Shown: in pieces, positions 1-11,305 of the stretch | How positions within the stretch are numbered: position 1 is the stretch's first letter | Layout of the letters: each line of letters opens with the position of its first letter | DNA from: Mesorhizobium_G sp050247155 | GTDB lineage: Bacteria > Pseudomonadota > Alphaproteobacteria > Rhizobiales > Rhizobiaceae | Reading direction: 5' to 3' | Length of the DNA: 64,000 bases | NCBI GenBank assembly: GCA_050247155.1 | Contig: JBFWUS010000010.1 | Location: forward strand, 1 to 64,000 | Notes under the pieces: generated by a model | The model's input: the letters and a program-made list of their open reading frames with translations, nothing else | What the model was told of the DNA's origin: nothing | The model's database searches: none | Made by a program: the position numbers and the translations under genes

Positions 1-289
1 GCCCGTCCGGCGAACCTTCCCAACTTGTCGCCAATCGCGGCGTCAGCCCATCAGTGGTTTCGAAAGACGCCTCAGCCAGCGGCTCCACCACTTTGCTCGA
101 TACAAAGAACACACCATTGGAGGCGACCATCGCTGGGTTGAGGTTGCGCGGCTCGGAATCGGCGGCGACAACCAGCCTTCCCCCCTTTTTGGGTTCTTGG
201 GCTCGCGCGACATGCGGCAAGGCGGTCGTTGCCAGTAAGGCGGCTGAACTGAGCAGCATCCGACGACGAGAAAAGCAAAGGCGGCTCAT
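1..289 (-). CDS. ABC transporter substrate-binding protein, peptide/nickel (SBP_bac_5) type, 3' part outside the window
   Basis: Only the N-terminal 96 codons lie in the window; the gene runs off the left edge. The start is the ATG read from 289 down. The N-terminus has several arginines (SRRR at 7-10), then a hydrophobic stretch (LLSSAALLATTA) ending near an ARAQ cleavage site, which resembles a Tat or Sec export signal. After it comes KKGGRLVVAADSEPRNLNP, typical of the first strand of family 5 extracellular solute-binding proteins that deliver oligopeptides, dipeptides or opines to an ABC importer. The permease and ATPase genes would be expected further left, outside the window. The substrate cannot be inferred from this fragment. 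The 291 bases upstream (290-580) hold no gene; I saw only a 6-bp-arm hairpin at 535-553. Confidence 0.8.
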   Translation of the reverse strand, partial: MSRLCFSRRRMLLSSAALLATTALPHVARAQEPKKGGRLVVAADSEPRNLNPAMVASNGVFFVSSKVVEPLAEASFETTDGLTPRLATSWEGSPDG

Positions 290-580
290 GGTGACGCTCC
301 AGATTTGATCCTGGGATTATCGATAGCAGCGGCTCACAAGCCAGAGAAGAAGTTGGCGGCGGGGAGGACTGGTCCAGAAGATTGTTCCAGCTCCGCCTCG
401 ATCCGTAAAACAAGATGCCAGCGGCTTGGGACTGCAGGTCGATTTTGAGCATGCGTCATATTGGGTCACCGAACAAGCCGGCCAGAGGCGTTGACCAGAC
501 AAAGCGTGCGGAAACGGCGCAACACGGTTGGTGCGATGCGCCAGCGACGCATCGTCTTATCGTTGGCGGTGCCTGTCGGC

Positions 581-877
581 CTATTTGATTGCCAAGACGA
601 CCGGCCCCGAAACCGGGTCCGTCACGCCCAAACCGCCGCCCAAATCTTCAAGGGTATGACGGAAGCTATCAAGCGTTGCGATCATCTGCGGTCGCCCCGC
701 CACCATCGCTTCCTGGCTCTCCCACTCGGCGATGATGCAGTATCGCCCTTCCCCAATCTTGATGATGTTGGCGTGCCGCAGGCCTATCCAGTCTGCCGCG
801 ACATTCCCGTGAGCGTCAAGAAATACGCTTTCCATGCCAGGCTTGATCTTGAATCGGACGACGTTGAATACTGACAT
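581..877 (-). CDS. Antibiotic biosynthesis monooxygenase (ABM) domain-like small protein
   Basis: A 98-residue protein of the dimeric alpha/beta-barrel type. It begins MSVFNVVRFKIKPGMESVF, followed by a conserved W (EWESQEAM) and a C-terminal segment rich in glycine and valine. Length and layout fit ABM-domain proteins, which act as small dimers in cofactor-free oxygenation or ligand binding. The true substrate cannot be told from sequence. It stands alone between the transporter gene and tRNA-Gly, both on the same strand. The stretch 878-1147 upstream carries no further gene that I can support. Family assignment is by fold-like pattern, so a neighbouring dimeric alpha-beta barrel family is possible. 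Confidence 0.65.
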   Translation of the reverse strand: MSVFNVVRFKIKPGMESVFLDAHGNVAADWIGLRHANIIKIGEGRYCIIAEWESQEAMVAGRPQMIATLDSFRHTLEDLGGGLGVTDPVSGPVVLAIK

Positions 878-1096
878 GGCTGGCTCCCGGAATATCGAAC
901 GTGTTGCTGGGCTTGTTTGCTGGCACGCGACCTACCCTGATCAGGATATCCAGACCCGACGCCTTCGAGAAGAGGCGAAACGGACGTCGCGCGGTGATCA
1001 GGCGTGCCGCCGAACAAGCGGCCTGGCATTGAGCCTGCGTAATCGTTGCTGGCCGCGAAGGCGACGCATCCATGATGCGGACATTGCCCAAAACAG

Positions 1097-1122
1097 CAAA
1101 AAGGCCCGGAACCCCGAGCCTC
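1097..1122 (-). terminator. Rho-independent terminator of tRNA-Gly
   Basis: Read on the minus strand, an imperfect GC-rich hairpin (AGGCTCGG, short loop, CCGGGCCT) is followed directly by TTTTTGC. It lies about 25 bases beyond the 3' CCA of the tRNA. Confidence 0.75.
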
Positions 1123-1147
1123 TAAGCATTTCAAATCTAAGAAGATT

Positions 1148-1222
1148 TGGAGCGGGTGAAGCGATTCGAACGCTCGACCCCAACCTTGGCAAGGTTGTGC
1201 TCTACCCCTGAGCTACACCCGC
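1148..1222 (-). tRNA. tRNA-Gly (anticodon GCC)
   Basis: Minus-strand cloverleaf. The acceptor arm GCGGGTG pairs with CACCCGC, followed by discriminator T and an encoded CCA (1150-1148). The D-arm is GCTCAGGGGTAGAGC, the anticodon stem-loop is CAACCTTGCCAAGGTTG with anticodon GCC, and the T-arm contains GTTCGAATC. It reads glycine codons GGC/GGU. A plausible promoter lies just upstream on the minus strand: TTGCAA at 1280-1275 and TATAGG at 1255-1250 with a 19-base spacer. A terminator follows at 1122-1097, so it appears to be a single-gene unit. Confidence 0.97.
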
Positions 1223-1468
1223 TCGCGCGGCACCTGGCCGCAAGCCGCGCCTATATGGCCGAAGAGATTGCCGATTGCAACAGGGAAAACGCAGGCCGGC
1301 CAATCTGCGTCAAAATGGTGCTTTCGGCCGGCCAGATCCAAACGACGGCGGCTCTTTGGACATTTTTGGACGCTGGCCGCAGCATAAGCATAATACCCGC
1401 GGTTACGCCTTGCCTTCACCCAAAACGTTGCCCTAAACGCCGATGCTGCCAAAGCCTTGGACAGAATC

Positions 1469-1966
1469 ATGCCGATGACATCCGACGAACTGCTCGACTT
1501 TCTTGCCAGCAACGGCATCGAAGCGAAGACGGTGACACACCCGCCGCTGGCGACTGTTGCCGAATCGCAGATGTTGCGGGGACAGATTGCCGGCGGGCAT
1601 ACCAAGAATCTGTTCCTCAAGGACAAGAAGAGCCGCTACTTCCTAATCACAGTGGAGGAAGAAGCCGTTGTCGATCTGAAGACTATCCACCAGATCATCG
1701 GGGCATCTGGTCGCGTGTCGTTCGGCAGCGCCGACGCGATGATGGACATGCTGGGCGTTTCGCCCGGCGCGGTAACTCTGTTCGGGGTCATCAACGACCG
1801 AGATCACCAGGTGACGGTGATCGTCGACAGCGCATTGATGGAAGAAACCACGATCAACGCGCATCCGCTTGTGAATACCGCCACCACTTCGATTGCGCGT
1901 GCGGACCTGCTGCGGTTTTTCACGCTGTCCGGTCACGAGCCGGTTGTCTTGAAAGTTTCCGCCTGA
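1469..1966 (+). CDS. proX: Prolyl-tRNA editing protein ProX (YbaK/EbsC family deacylase)
   Basis: About 165 residues, matching free-standing trans-editing deacylases that hydrolyse Ala-tRNA(Pro) mischarged by ProRS. Visible family features are the TVTHPPLATVAES segment near the N-terminus, GGHTKNLFLKDKK, a lysine/glycine-rich substrate pocket, and the C-terminal FTLSGHEPVVLKVS end typical of bacterial ProX (PrdX) proteins. It would act in the cytosol on aminoacyl-tRNA. Start: an in-frame TTG at 1457 precedes ATG 1469 and ATG 1475; I take 1469. The ribosome binding site is weak at all of them. It is followed 48 bases later by the thioredoxin gene in the same direction, so the two may be cotranscribed. 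This is a common rhizobial neighbourhood. Confidence 0.88.
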   Translation: MPMTSDELLDFLASNGIEAKTVTHPPLATVAESQMLRGQIAGGHTKNLFLKDKKSRYFLITVEEEAVVDLKTIHQIIGASGRVSFGSADAMMDMLGVSPGAVTLFGVINDRDHQVTVIVDSALMEETTINAHPLVNTATTSIARADLLRFFTLSGHEPVVLKVSA

Positions 1967-2014
1967 TCGCCACATGCTGGCCTTGGAAAGCAAAGTGCCT
2001 AGAGGAGCAAATCG

Positions 2015-2977
2015 ATGAATAGCCAGGACAATCCGTATGGGGGCGGCAGCTATTCAGTGACGACCCAGTTTGGCGATGGCGGCGTGGCAAGCGCGCCGGC
2101 CGCCGAGGACGTTATCAAGGATACGACGACCGCCGGCTTTGCCAATGACGTCATAAAGGAATCACGCAACCAGCCCGTTCTGGTCGATTTCTGGGCACCT
2201 TGGTGCGGACCGTGCAAGCAACTGACGCCGGTGCTGGAAAAGGCTGTACGGGCGGCGGGTGGCGCGGTGAAGCTCGTGAAGATGAATATCGACGAACACC
2301 CATCGATCGCTGGACAGCTTGGTATCCAATCGATTCCCGCCGTAATCGCGTTCAAGAATGGCCAACCCGTGGATGGCTTCATGGGCGCTGTGCCTGAAAC
2401 CCAGATCGAGGCATTTATCAAGCGTCTTGGCGGCGGTGATGGGGGCAAGCAACAGGTTATCGACGCGCTGGCTGCTGCCAAAGAGGCGATCGCTGCCGGC
2501 GACGCCGATGGCGCCGTTCAAATCTATGAGGCGGTCCTGCAGCAGGCTCCGGAAACGGTCGAAGCCATCGCCGGTCTCGCCGATCTTCATTTCACAGCCG
2601 GCGATGTCGCGGCGGCCCAGGCGGTGTTAGCCACAGCGCCCGAGAAAAAAGCGACCGCATCCGAAATCGCCGCCATAAAAGCCAAGATCGCGCTTGCCGA
2701 GCAGACCGCCGAACTCGGCGATGCGGCCGAGTTTGAGCGTCGGCTGGCCGTCAACCCAAAGGACCATCAAGCACGCTTCGACCTTGCCGCCATCCAAAAT
2801 GCCCGAGGAGAACGAGAGGCAGCGGCGGATAATCTTCTGGCCGTCGTCAAGGCAGACCGGACCTGGAAAGACGATGGCGCGCGCGCGCAATTGCTGAAAT
2901 TTTTCGAGGCTTGGGGGCCTATGGATGAAGCGACCTTGGCCGCGCGGCGGAAATTGTCGTCACTGTTGTTTTCGTAG
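2015..2977 (+). CDS. cnoX: CnoX/YbbN-type chaperedoxin: thioredoxin domain plus TPR-like tail
   Basis: 320 residues. A short Gly/Ser-rich N-terminal extension leads into a thioredoxin fold (about 35-145) with the complete active site WAPWCGPCKQ near residue 64 and the cis-proline loop QSIPAVIAF. The second half (about 155-320) is alanine-rich helical repeat sequence with TPR-like character (AGDADGAVQIYEAVL, NPKDHQARFDLAAI). This is the CnoX layout, a thioredoxin that also acts as a holdase and hands clients to chaperones. E. coli YbbN has lost the CXXC, but here both cysteines are present, so thiol-disulfide activity is expected. The start ATG has a GAGGAG ribosome binding site 6 bases upstream. 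It is the second gene after proX in one direction. Confidence 0.9.
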   Translation: MNSQDNPYGGGSYSVTTQFGDGGVASAPAAEDVIKDTTTAGFANDVIKESRNQPVLVDFWAPWCGPCKQLTPVLEKAVRAAGGAVKLVKMNIDEHPSIAGQLGIQSIPAVIAFKNGQPVDGFMGAVPETQIEAFIKRLGGGDGGKQQVIDALAAAKEAIAAGDADGAVQIYEAVLQQAPETVEAIAGLADLHFTAGDVAAAQAVLATAPEKKATASEIAAIKAKIALAEQTAELGDAAEFERRLAVNPKDHQARFDLAAIQNARGEREAAADNLLAVVKADRTWKDDGARAQLLKFFEAWGPMDEATLAARRKLSSLLFS

Positions 2978-3027
2978 CGACGTCGCCAATTGGCGTCGCA
3001 ATCCTGCTTTCTAGATCGAGTTGTTCT

Positions 3028-3705
3028 TTAATAGAACAGGTCCCAATCATGCTTGGCTGATGACCGGGTCGCGTCGGCTTCGAACTTGTTTGCCGTCAAC
3101 GGCCATCGGCCCACAACGGTGTGCCAGCTGGCGCCGTTGTGACTATAGATCAGGAGCACTTCCTGGGCGCGCCACGCCAGCGTTTCGACCCGCCGCGCGG
3201 AACCGAGCAACTTGCCGTGGAAAATCGTCATATGTGGCGAGGCCGAATTGCGGTTCGCCCGACGAATGTCGGGCAAGACCATTGTCCGAACGAGTATCGA
3301 GCGCCGCAGCGCGTCGAATGCGTAATCAGTACCGCCTTTATACAGCACGATTGAATTGCGACCGAAAGCTCCCAGTCGATCGAAGACTATGTCGATAGAA
3401 GACCCTTTGAAGCCGTTCATTCGATCGTGGATTTGAGCGATCAAAGATTCTGGTGGGCAGGCGTGCTTGTTGCATGAAACAAGCGACACATGCAGGCATT
3501 GTGGGATCGTCTGCTTGTAGCCTGGTTCCAGCATGTTGGACAATAAGTCCGAGCTGTTGGCGATGATTTCCGCCTTTCCCGTTGGCGGCTTGAGACCGAA
3601 ATAAAGGTTATCCCGCCAATCACGGTCGATGGTTGATCTCATCAAGTACGCAGGCAGAAAGTCAAAACAATATTGGGAAAACTCCGGCGTTCTGCGTCTG
3701 GACAT
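3028..3705 (-). CDS. 2H phosphoesterase superfamily protein (2'-5' RNA ligase/LigT-like)
   Basis: About 225 residues. Two H-x-[ST]-h motifs are visible: LHVSL in the first half (about residue 80) and HMTIF in the second half (about residue 162), with the spacing of bilobal 2H phosphoesterases. These enzymes act on 2',5' or 2',3'-cyclic phosphodiester bonds in RNA or nucleotides. The substrate here is unknown. An upstream in-frame ATG at 3720 exists, but the ATG at 3705 (MSRRRTPEFSQ) gives a more natural N-terminus. The gene is convergent with cnoX and divergent from the LON-domain gene, so it is probably monocistronic. Confidence 0.75.
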   Translation of the reverse strand: MSRRRTPEFSQYCFDFLPAYLMRSTIDRDWRDNLYFGLKPPTGKAEIIANSSDLLSNMLEPGYKQTIPQCLHVSLVSCNKHACPPESLIAQIHDRMNGFKGSSIDIVFDRLGAFGRNSIVLYKGGTDYAFDALRRSILVRTMVLPDIRRANRNSASPHMTIFHGKLLGSARRVETLAWRAQEVLLIYSHNGASWHTVVGRWPLTANKFEADATRSSAKHDWDLFY

Positions 3706-3791
3706 GATGGCGCCAGTCACACAGGTTGCGTCGATGCCGCTGTTTCGACGTTGCCGGCTTTTCGTGTTAGGACACCAAGCGGAGCATACAG

Positions 3792-4463
3792 ATGAGAATT
3801 GGTAACGCGCGCTACCAAACAGCCAAGGACCTGCCGACGGTCGCCCCGGTGTTTCCGCTGGCGGGCGCGCTGCTTTTGCCCGGTGGTCGCCTGCCGCTCA
3901 ATATTTTCGAGCCGCGCTATCTGCAAATGATCGACGCCACCATGGCAGGAGACCGGCTGATTGGCATGGTGCAGCCTGCACTCGACGGTCGCCTGCGGGC
4001 CGATGGCGAACCATTTTTGTGCGATGTTGGTTGTCTCGGCCGCATCACCTCGATGTCGGAGACCGGTGACGGCCGGTATGTCGTTGCCCTTGATGGCGTT
4101 TGTCGTTTCCGCATCAAGGACGAGATAGTGGTCAAAACTGCGTTTCGGCAGTGCCATGTGATGCCCTTTCTGACCGACCTGAATGAGGATCAAGGCGCTG
4201 ACGAGGTCGACCGGGCGAGCCTTCTCAAGACCTTGCGGGATTTTGTCGAGGCAAACGGCATGGAGGCTGACTGGGACAGCGTGGCGCGGGCAGGCAATAC
4301 CGTGCTCGTCAACTCGTTGTCGATGATGTCGCCGTATGGTCCAGCCGAAAAGCAGGCTTTGCTGGAAGCCGCCGATCTGAAGACGCGGGCCGAGACGCTT
4401 ATTGCCATTACGGAGATAGCGTTGGCCAAGGATCGCGACGATTTTTCCTCCAATCTGCAATGA
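3792..4463 (+). CDS. LON peptidase substrate-binding (N-terminal) domain protein
   Basis: 223 residues consisting of a stand-alone Lon N-terminal-type domain. Visible motifs are PVFPLAGALLLPGGRLPLNIFEPRYLQM near residues 18-45 (the classical F-P-L-x-x-x-L-L-P-x-x-x-L-P-L-x-I-F-E-P-R-Y signature) and GCLGRITSM in the middle. No ATPase or serine protease domain follows. Related proteins are common in alphaproteobacteria and sit next to a Trm112-like gene, as here. The molecular role is not established; substrate recognition or adaptor work is an inference from the Lon domain. The start ATG has GGAG upstream. Confidence 0.88.
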   Translation: MRIGNARYQTAKDLPTVAPVFPLAGALLLPGGRLPLNIFEPRYLQMIDATMAGDRLIGMVQPALDGRLRADGEPFLCDVGCLGRITSMSETGDGRYVVALDGVCRFRIKDEIVVKTAFRQCHVMPFLTDLNEDQGADEVDRASLLKTLRDFVEANGMEADWDSVARAGNTVLVNSLSMMSPYGPAEKQALLEAADLKTRAETLIAITEIALAKDRDDFSSNLQ

Positions 4464-4559
4464 AGGTGTGGGTTTGAGCTCGTGGAGAGCACAGTCAGGT
4501 TGAGTGGCTACGAAAATGACACGAGGGCCAGATTGACGAAACGCGCAAAAAGGGCGGCG

Positions 4560-4757
4560 GTGAAAATCGAGACGGCAGCCGCGGCGATCGATAGCAAGAT
4601 GCTGGAGCTGCTGGCCTGCCCGCTGACCAAGGGACCGTTGATGTGGGATGCCGCCAGAAGCGAATTGATTTCGCGAGCTGCGAAACTGGCATACCCGGTG
4701 CGTGACGGCATTCCGGTGATGCTGCCGTCCGAAGCGCGGGTGATCGAGTTGGAATGA
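4560..4757 (+). CDS. Trm112 family protein (UPF0434/YcaR-like)
   Basis: About 65 residues with the family signature LLELLACPLTKGPLMWD in degenerate form, ELISRAAKLAYPVRDGIPVML and the terminal PSEAR. YcaR/Trm112 proteins are small zinc-ribbon-like partners of methyltransferases. Here the usual cysteines are reduced to the single one in ACPLTK, as in many proteobacterial UPF0434 members. The GTG at 4560 is preferred because AAAGGG lies just upstream and the length then matches the family. A GTG at 4482 would add a 26-residue basic extension not expected in this family. It follows the LON-domain gene by about 95 bases on the same strand. Confidence 0.82.
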   Translation: MKIETAAAAIDSKMLELLACPLTKGPLMWDAARSELISRAAKLAYPVRDGIPVMLPSEARVIELE

Positions 4758-4888
4758 GGGATCGAGTGTGGGCGAAGTGTGACGCCACGTAGCATGTGCC
4801 GAAGCGAACCTCGCCATGCGATCCGCTATCAGGGCGCTGACTGCGCGTGTCGTTCGTTTTGCCGGAACGATAATCATGATAGCTTCCA

Positions 4889-8253
<3,365 letters not shown>

Positions 8254-8257
<4 letters not shown>

Positions 8258-9852
8258 GCGAATATCCCCTGCATATACCAACGCGGAGGTGTTTCCGCGG
8301 CGCTATAGCGACCGTCGCGATAGAGCCAATACCGGCGTCCGGTGGCGTCTTCGACACGAAAGTAATCCCGCTCCCTTGTTGTTTTCGTATCGCGCCACCA
8401 TTCGGATGAGATGCGCTCGGGACCTTCGGCGTTAACGATTTTGTAGGTGGCGCGTCGCCAGCGGAAATGGCTTGGCGGTCCTTCGGGCACCTCGGCTGCG
8501 GTAACATCGACGCATTCTGGGGGATCGAAGAGACGAGTCGGTCGTTCCAAGATGGTATTACCGGTATTGGGGGCAGGTAGGGCGCCGCAGGCTTCCTCCA
8601 AGATTTCAGTTAGGGGCCGGATTGTGATCGCGCGTTCCGGCAAGTGGCTTTGGTAGGGCGTGGATACAAATAGCGCTGCCGGCCCCAGCCGCGCGGCGGC
8701 CCGGTCGGCGAGCAGAGCGACCTCTCCCTTTTCCCTGTCTGTTCTGTCATGCATATCCGCCTGCGCAGCATCGAAGGGTGCAACCGCTGTCGCGACCAAG
8801 CGCACAAGATCGAAGCCGTAGCCGGCATCGAGCGTCTGCCCGATCCTGGCAAGCCGCTCACGAAACAACCGATGCATGAGGCGCGGCTCGCGAATCGCAC
8901 GAGATGCTCCGACGCTGATGCGGTGAACAAATCCATCAACACGAAAGAGCAGCAGATCAAGCCGGCGCGCGCCCTCTCCACGGCGTTCCAGATCTCCTTT
9001 GAGAACCGAGCCGAGGGCGGTCACCAAGGTTTCTATGTCGCCCAGATGGGTAATCGGCTCCGCAAAAGCACGTTCGACGGAAAGGGGGGGAATTGGAAGT
9101 CGCGGCGATATCGATTCCTCGACAAGACCGAGGGCCTGATCAAGCCGCAGTAGGAGTTCCGGTCCGAATCGGCGCAACAATGGCGCCCTTGGAGCCGCAA
9201 GGATTGCGCCGACAGTTCTCAGTCCTACGCTTTCAAGGCTGGCCTTCGTTTCAGGCTCCAGCCGCAAGGCAGCAAGAGGCATAGGGCCAAGGTAAATCTC
9301 TTCATTCCCCGGTTCGACGATGTCACCTCGGTTCGGTCCTCCATGCGCGAGCGCCCAAGCCATGCCGGGGCTCGAAGCGATACCACAGAGGACTGTAAGA
9401 CCTTGGTGATGGAAGGCGGTAAGTACTTGACGGCGCATGGCGTGCTCACCGCCAAAGAGATGAGTGCACCCCGTGATATCGAGAAACAGTCCCTCTTTTC
9501 CGTCGAGAGCGACGAGCGGCGTGAAACGGTCGCACCAATCGGCCAATGCTTCGAGCAGGCGATGATCGGCGGCGGCATCCCGCTCGACCACATCTATCGA
9601 AGGGAACATGGCCCGGGCGTCAGCTATGCCGAGCCCCGGACGCAGGCCGATTGCCGATGCCCGCTCATCCAGCGCGAAGACTTTCTGTGTGTTTCCGTCG
9701 CAATAACTGACCACCAGTGGCGGATGCAGGGGCAGATTCAAACGCCAGGATCGTCCCAGTCGATGGCGCAGTATTCGCTGCGCGGCGAGGTTGGGGAACC
9801 ATAAAGCCATGATCCGTTGTCCCTTGGCGGGGACGCTCGAACAGGAAGCCAT
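8254..9852 (-). CDS. imuB: ImuB, catalytically inactive Y-family polymerase homologue
   Basis: 532 residues. The N-terminal half resembles the Y-family fold (ALWFPNLAAQRILRH, VFALDERASAIGLRPGLGIADARAMFP, GLFLDITGCTHLFGGE, LCGIASSPGMAWALA). The acidic catalytic residues of Pol IV/V are not in place: the first motif has ALWFPN instead of D-x-D, and the usual S-x-D-E reads LDITGC. That is the hallmark of ImuB, which acts as a scaffold linking the sliding clamp, ImuA and DnaE2. The C-terminal part contains YWLYRDGRY and WYMQGIFA. The start at 9852 gives the N-terminus MASCSSVPAKGQRIMALW; ATG 9810 is an alternative. It overlaps imuA by 188 bases in another frame and dnaE2 by four. Confidence 0.93.
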
Positions 9853-10666
9853 CGGCGTTCCACTCCAGAATGAAAACGTCGTTGCGAGCGGCTGGTGCCT
9901 TGTTCACGAAAACCGTGAAGGCAGGTGGGCCGATAGAGCCCCTCAATGGGCCGAGGAGGCCCTTGCGCTGACCTGCAGGAGCTGGACCAACGATGAGACG
10001 AACTGGCGCGGCGGTGGGCTCAGCTCGAGCCAAATGTCGCAACAGGAAAACGGGACGGCCTGTCAGCATAGCGCGGCGATGTAGACGTCGTGTTGAAGTG
10101 AGATCCAGCCTTGCGGAATTCCCCGAAAGCTCCAGAATGACGGCGGCAAATCTGCTTATGACGGCGGCTTCCTCGGCAAGCCACAAAGCGTCTTCGACTT
10201 TGTTAACCTCGGCGAAGATCAGGCTTTCTGGGGCAAGCCCAAAACCCTGTGAAAGTCCCGGCGCATAGGGCCGCCCCGTTTCGCGGAAAAAATCCTTTAA
10301 CCCGATCCAGAGCACAGGGTCGGCCTGTAAAAGACTTTTCAGAAGAAGGGAAAGCAGCGACAGCATGAAGCCCGCGACGGCTCCGGCATTACGCGTCTCC
10401 GCGCCGTAGAATTCGGTAAGGACGGCTTTGGGTAAACCTCCGCCGAGATAGGCGTCCAGCCTCTCCACGCCGGTTGCGATATGAGTGGTCTCGTCCTGCG
10501 CTTCACCTGCGCGGCGCAGGATCATACCACTGACAAAAGCCGATGATGGCTGCGTCGTTATGGAATCCGCTGGCATCTCCAACCTGTTGGTCAGACGTCC
10601 TTCGATCCTGGCTATTTCCCGGCGCAGGGCCAAAAAGGTTTCCCGCGCCACGGCAGAGCTTGCCAT
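9665..10666 (-). CDS. imuA: ImuA, RecA/SulA-like accessory protein of the SOS mutasome
   Basis: 333 residues. The central region looks RecA-like but without an intact Walker A: GVERLDAYLGGGLPKAVLTEFYG is followed by GAVAGFMLSLLSLLLK, DPVLWIGLKDFFRETGRPYAPG and TGRPVFLLRHLARAEPTAAPVRLIVGPAP. This matches ImuA of alphaproteobacterial imuABC cassettes, which interacts with RecA and ImuB during induced mutagenesis. The C-terminal 60 residues are proline/alanine-rich and their codons overlap the 5' end of imuB, so the functional C-terminus may be shorter in conservation terms. The ATG lies 24 bases downstream of the GTTC-N7-GTTC LexA site, placing the whole cassette under SOS control. Confidence 0.92.
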   Translation of the reverse strand: MASSAVARETFLALRREIARIEGRLTNRLEMPADSITTQPSSAFVSGMILRRAGEAQDETTHIATGVERLDAYLGGGLPKAVLTEFYGAETRNAGAVAGFMLSLLSLLLKSLLQADPVLWIGLKDFFRETGRPYAPGLSQGFGLAPESLIFAEVNKVEDALWLAEEAAVISRFAAVILELSGNSARLDLTSTRRLHRRAMLTGRPVFLLRHLARAEPTAAPVRLIVGPAPAGQRKGLLGPLRGSIGPPAFTVFVNKAPAARNDVFILEWNADGFLFERPRQGTTDHGFMVPQPRRAANTAPSTGTILAFESAPASATGGQLLRRKHTESLRAG

Positions 10667-10689
10667 GACGTTCCGCTTTCAAGGTATAT

Positions 10690-10704
10690 GTTCCTGTTAT
10701 GTTC
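10690..10704. promoter_or_regulatory. LexA (SOS) box of imuA-imuB-dnaE2
   Basis: GTTCCTGTTATGTTC matches the alphaproteobacterial LexA operator GTTC-N7-GTTC exactly. It sits 24 bases upstream of the imuA start and overlaps the likely promoter (on the minus strand, CATATACC just downstream as a -10-like sequence). The divergent zincin gene starts at 10872, so an effect on it is possible but less likely. Confidence 0.88.
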
Positions 10705-10871
10705 CTATGGATTCCAGAGCTGCCCGGAAGAGTCAAGCGGACTCTCGAAAAGAATTTATTCCTCTCAAGAGCTGATGCGAAGGTTTGGTGTAGCGCGCAT
10801 ATCGCCGCCAGCAACTGCTGGGGCTCGAAACCGGCTGGACAACGGGCTATATGCCGTCAAAAGGACGCTTC

Positions 10872-11297
10872 ATGACCGCACGCATCTATCAGACTCGCGC
10901 CTGGCGCGATCAGCTTTCGCCTTCGATCGAAGAGCTCGAGATTCTGGCGCTCGAGACCTACGCCAACCTGCCGCAGGATTTCCGCACGCTCACCGGCGAG
11001 ATCGTCATCCAGATCGCCGAATTCCCGACCGACGAGATCATGGACGATCTGTCGCTCGAAACCCCGTTCGACCTGCTCGGCCTGTTCGAGGGGCGCGGTA
11101 TTGCCGAGCGCTGGAACCCGGCCACCGGCGAAGGGCCGAACCGCGTGACCCTCTATCGCCGCGCCATCCTCGACTATTGGGCGGAGAATGAGGAGACACT
11201 GGGTGACATTGTCACCCATGTGCTGATCCACGAAATCGGCCACCATTTCGGCCTCTCCGACGACGATATGGAGAAGATCGAAGAGGGCGTGACTTAA
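10872..11297 (+). CDS. Minimal zincin metallopeptidase family protein (MtfA/DUF1025-like)
   Basis: About 141 residues. The zinc-binding motif H-E-x-x-H is clear in VLIHEIGHHFGLSDDDMEKIE near the C-terminus, preceded by VTLYRRAILDYWAENEETLGDIVTHV. The N-terminal half (TFLEIQ-like region ILALETYANLPQDFR) is typical of the single-domain metallopeptidase family with this ending, found in many alphaproteobacteria and actinobacteria. The fold is a minimal zincin; substrates are unknown. I use ATG 10872 (MTARIYQTRAWRDQL) rather than the in-frame codon at 10851. It is transcribed away from imuA and converges on the ubiH-type gene with only eight bases between the stops. Confidence 0.88.
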   Translation: MTARIYQTRAWRDQLSPSIEELEILALETYANLPQDFRTLTGEIVIQIAEFPTDEIMDDLSLETPFDLLGLFEGRGIAERWNPATGEGPNRVTLYRRAILDYWAENEETLGDIVTHVLIHEIGHHFGLSDDDMEKIEEGVT

Positions 11298-11305
11298 GGG
11301 CGTCC

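Noticed and set aside
535..553. GATGCG-CCAGCGA-CGCATC hairpin as terminator of the ABM gene
   Set aside because: Short stem, no U-tract; kept only as a remark.
1147..2022. A 291-codon plus-strand frame overlapping tRNA-Gly and proX
   Set aside because: It runs through the tRNA and in another frame over the ProX motifs, so it cannot be real.
2977..2999. Palindromic sequence after cnoX as terminator
   Set aside because: The stem has a three-base bulge and is not followed by a T run.
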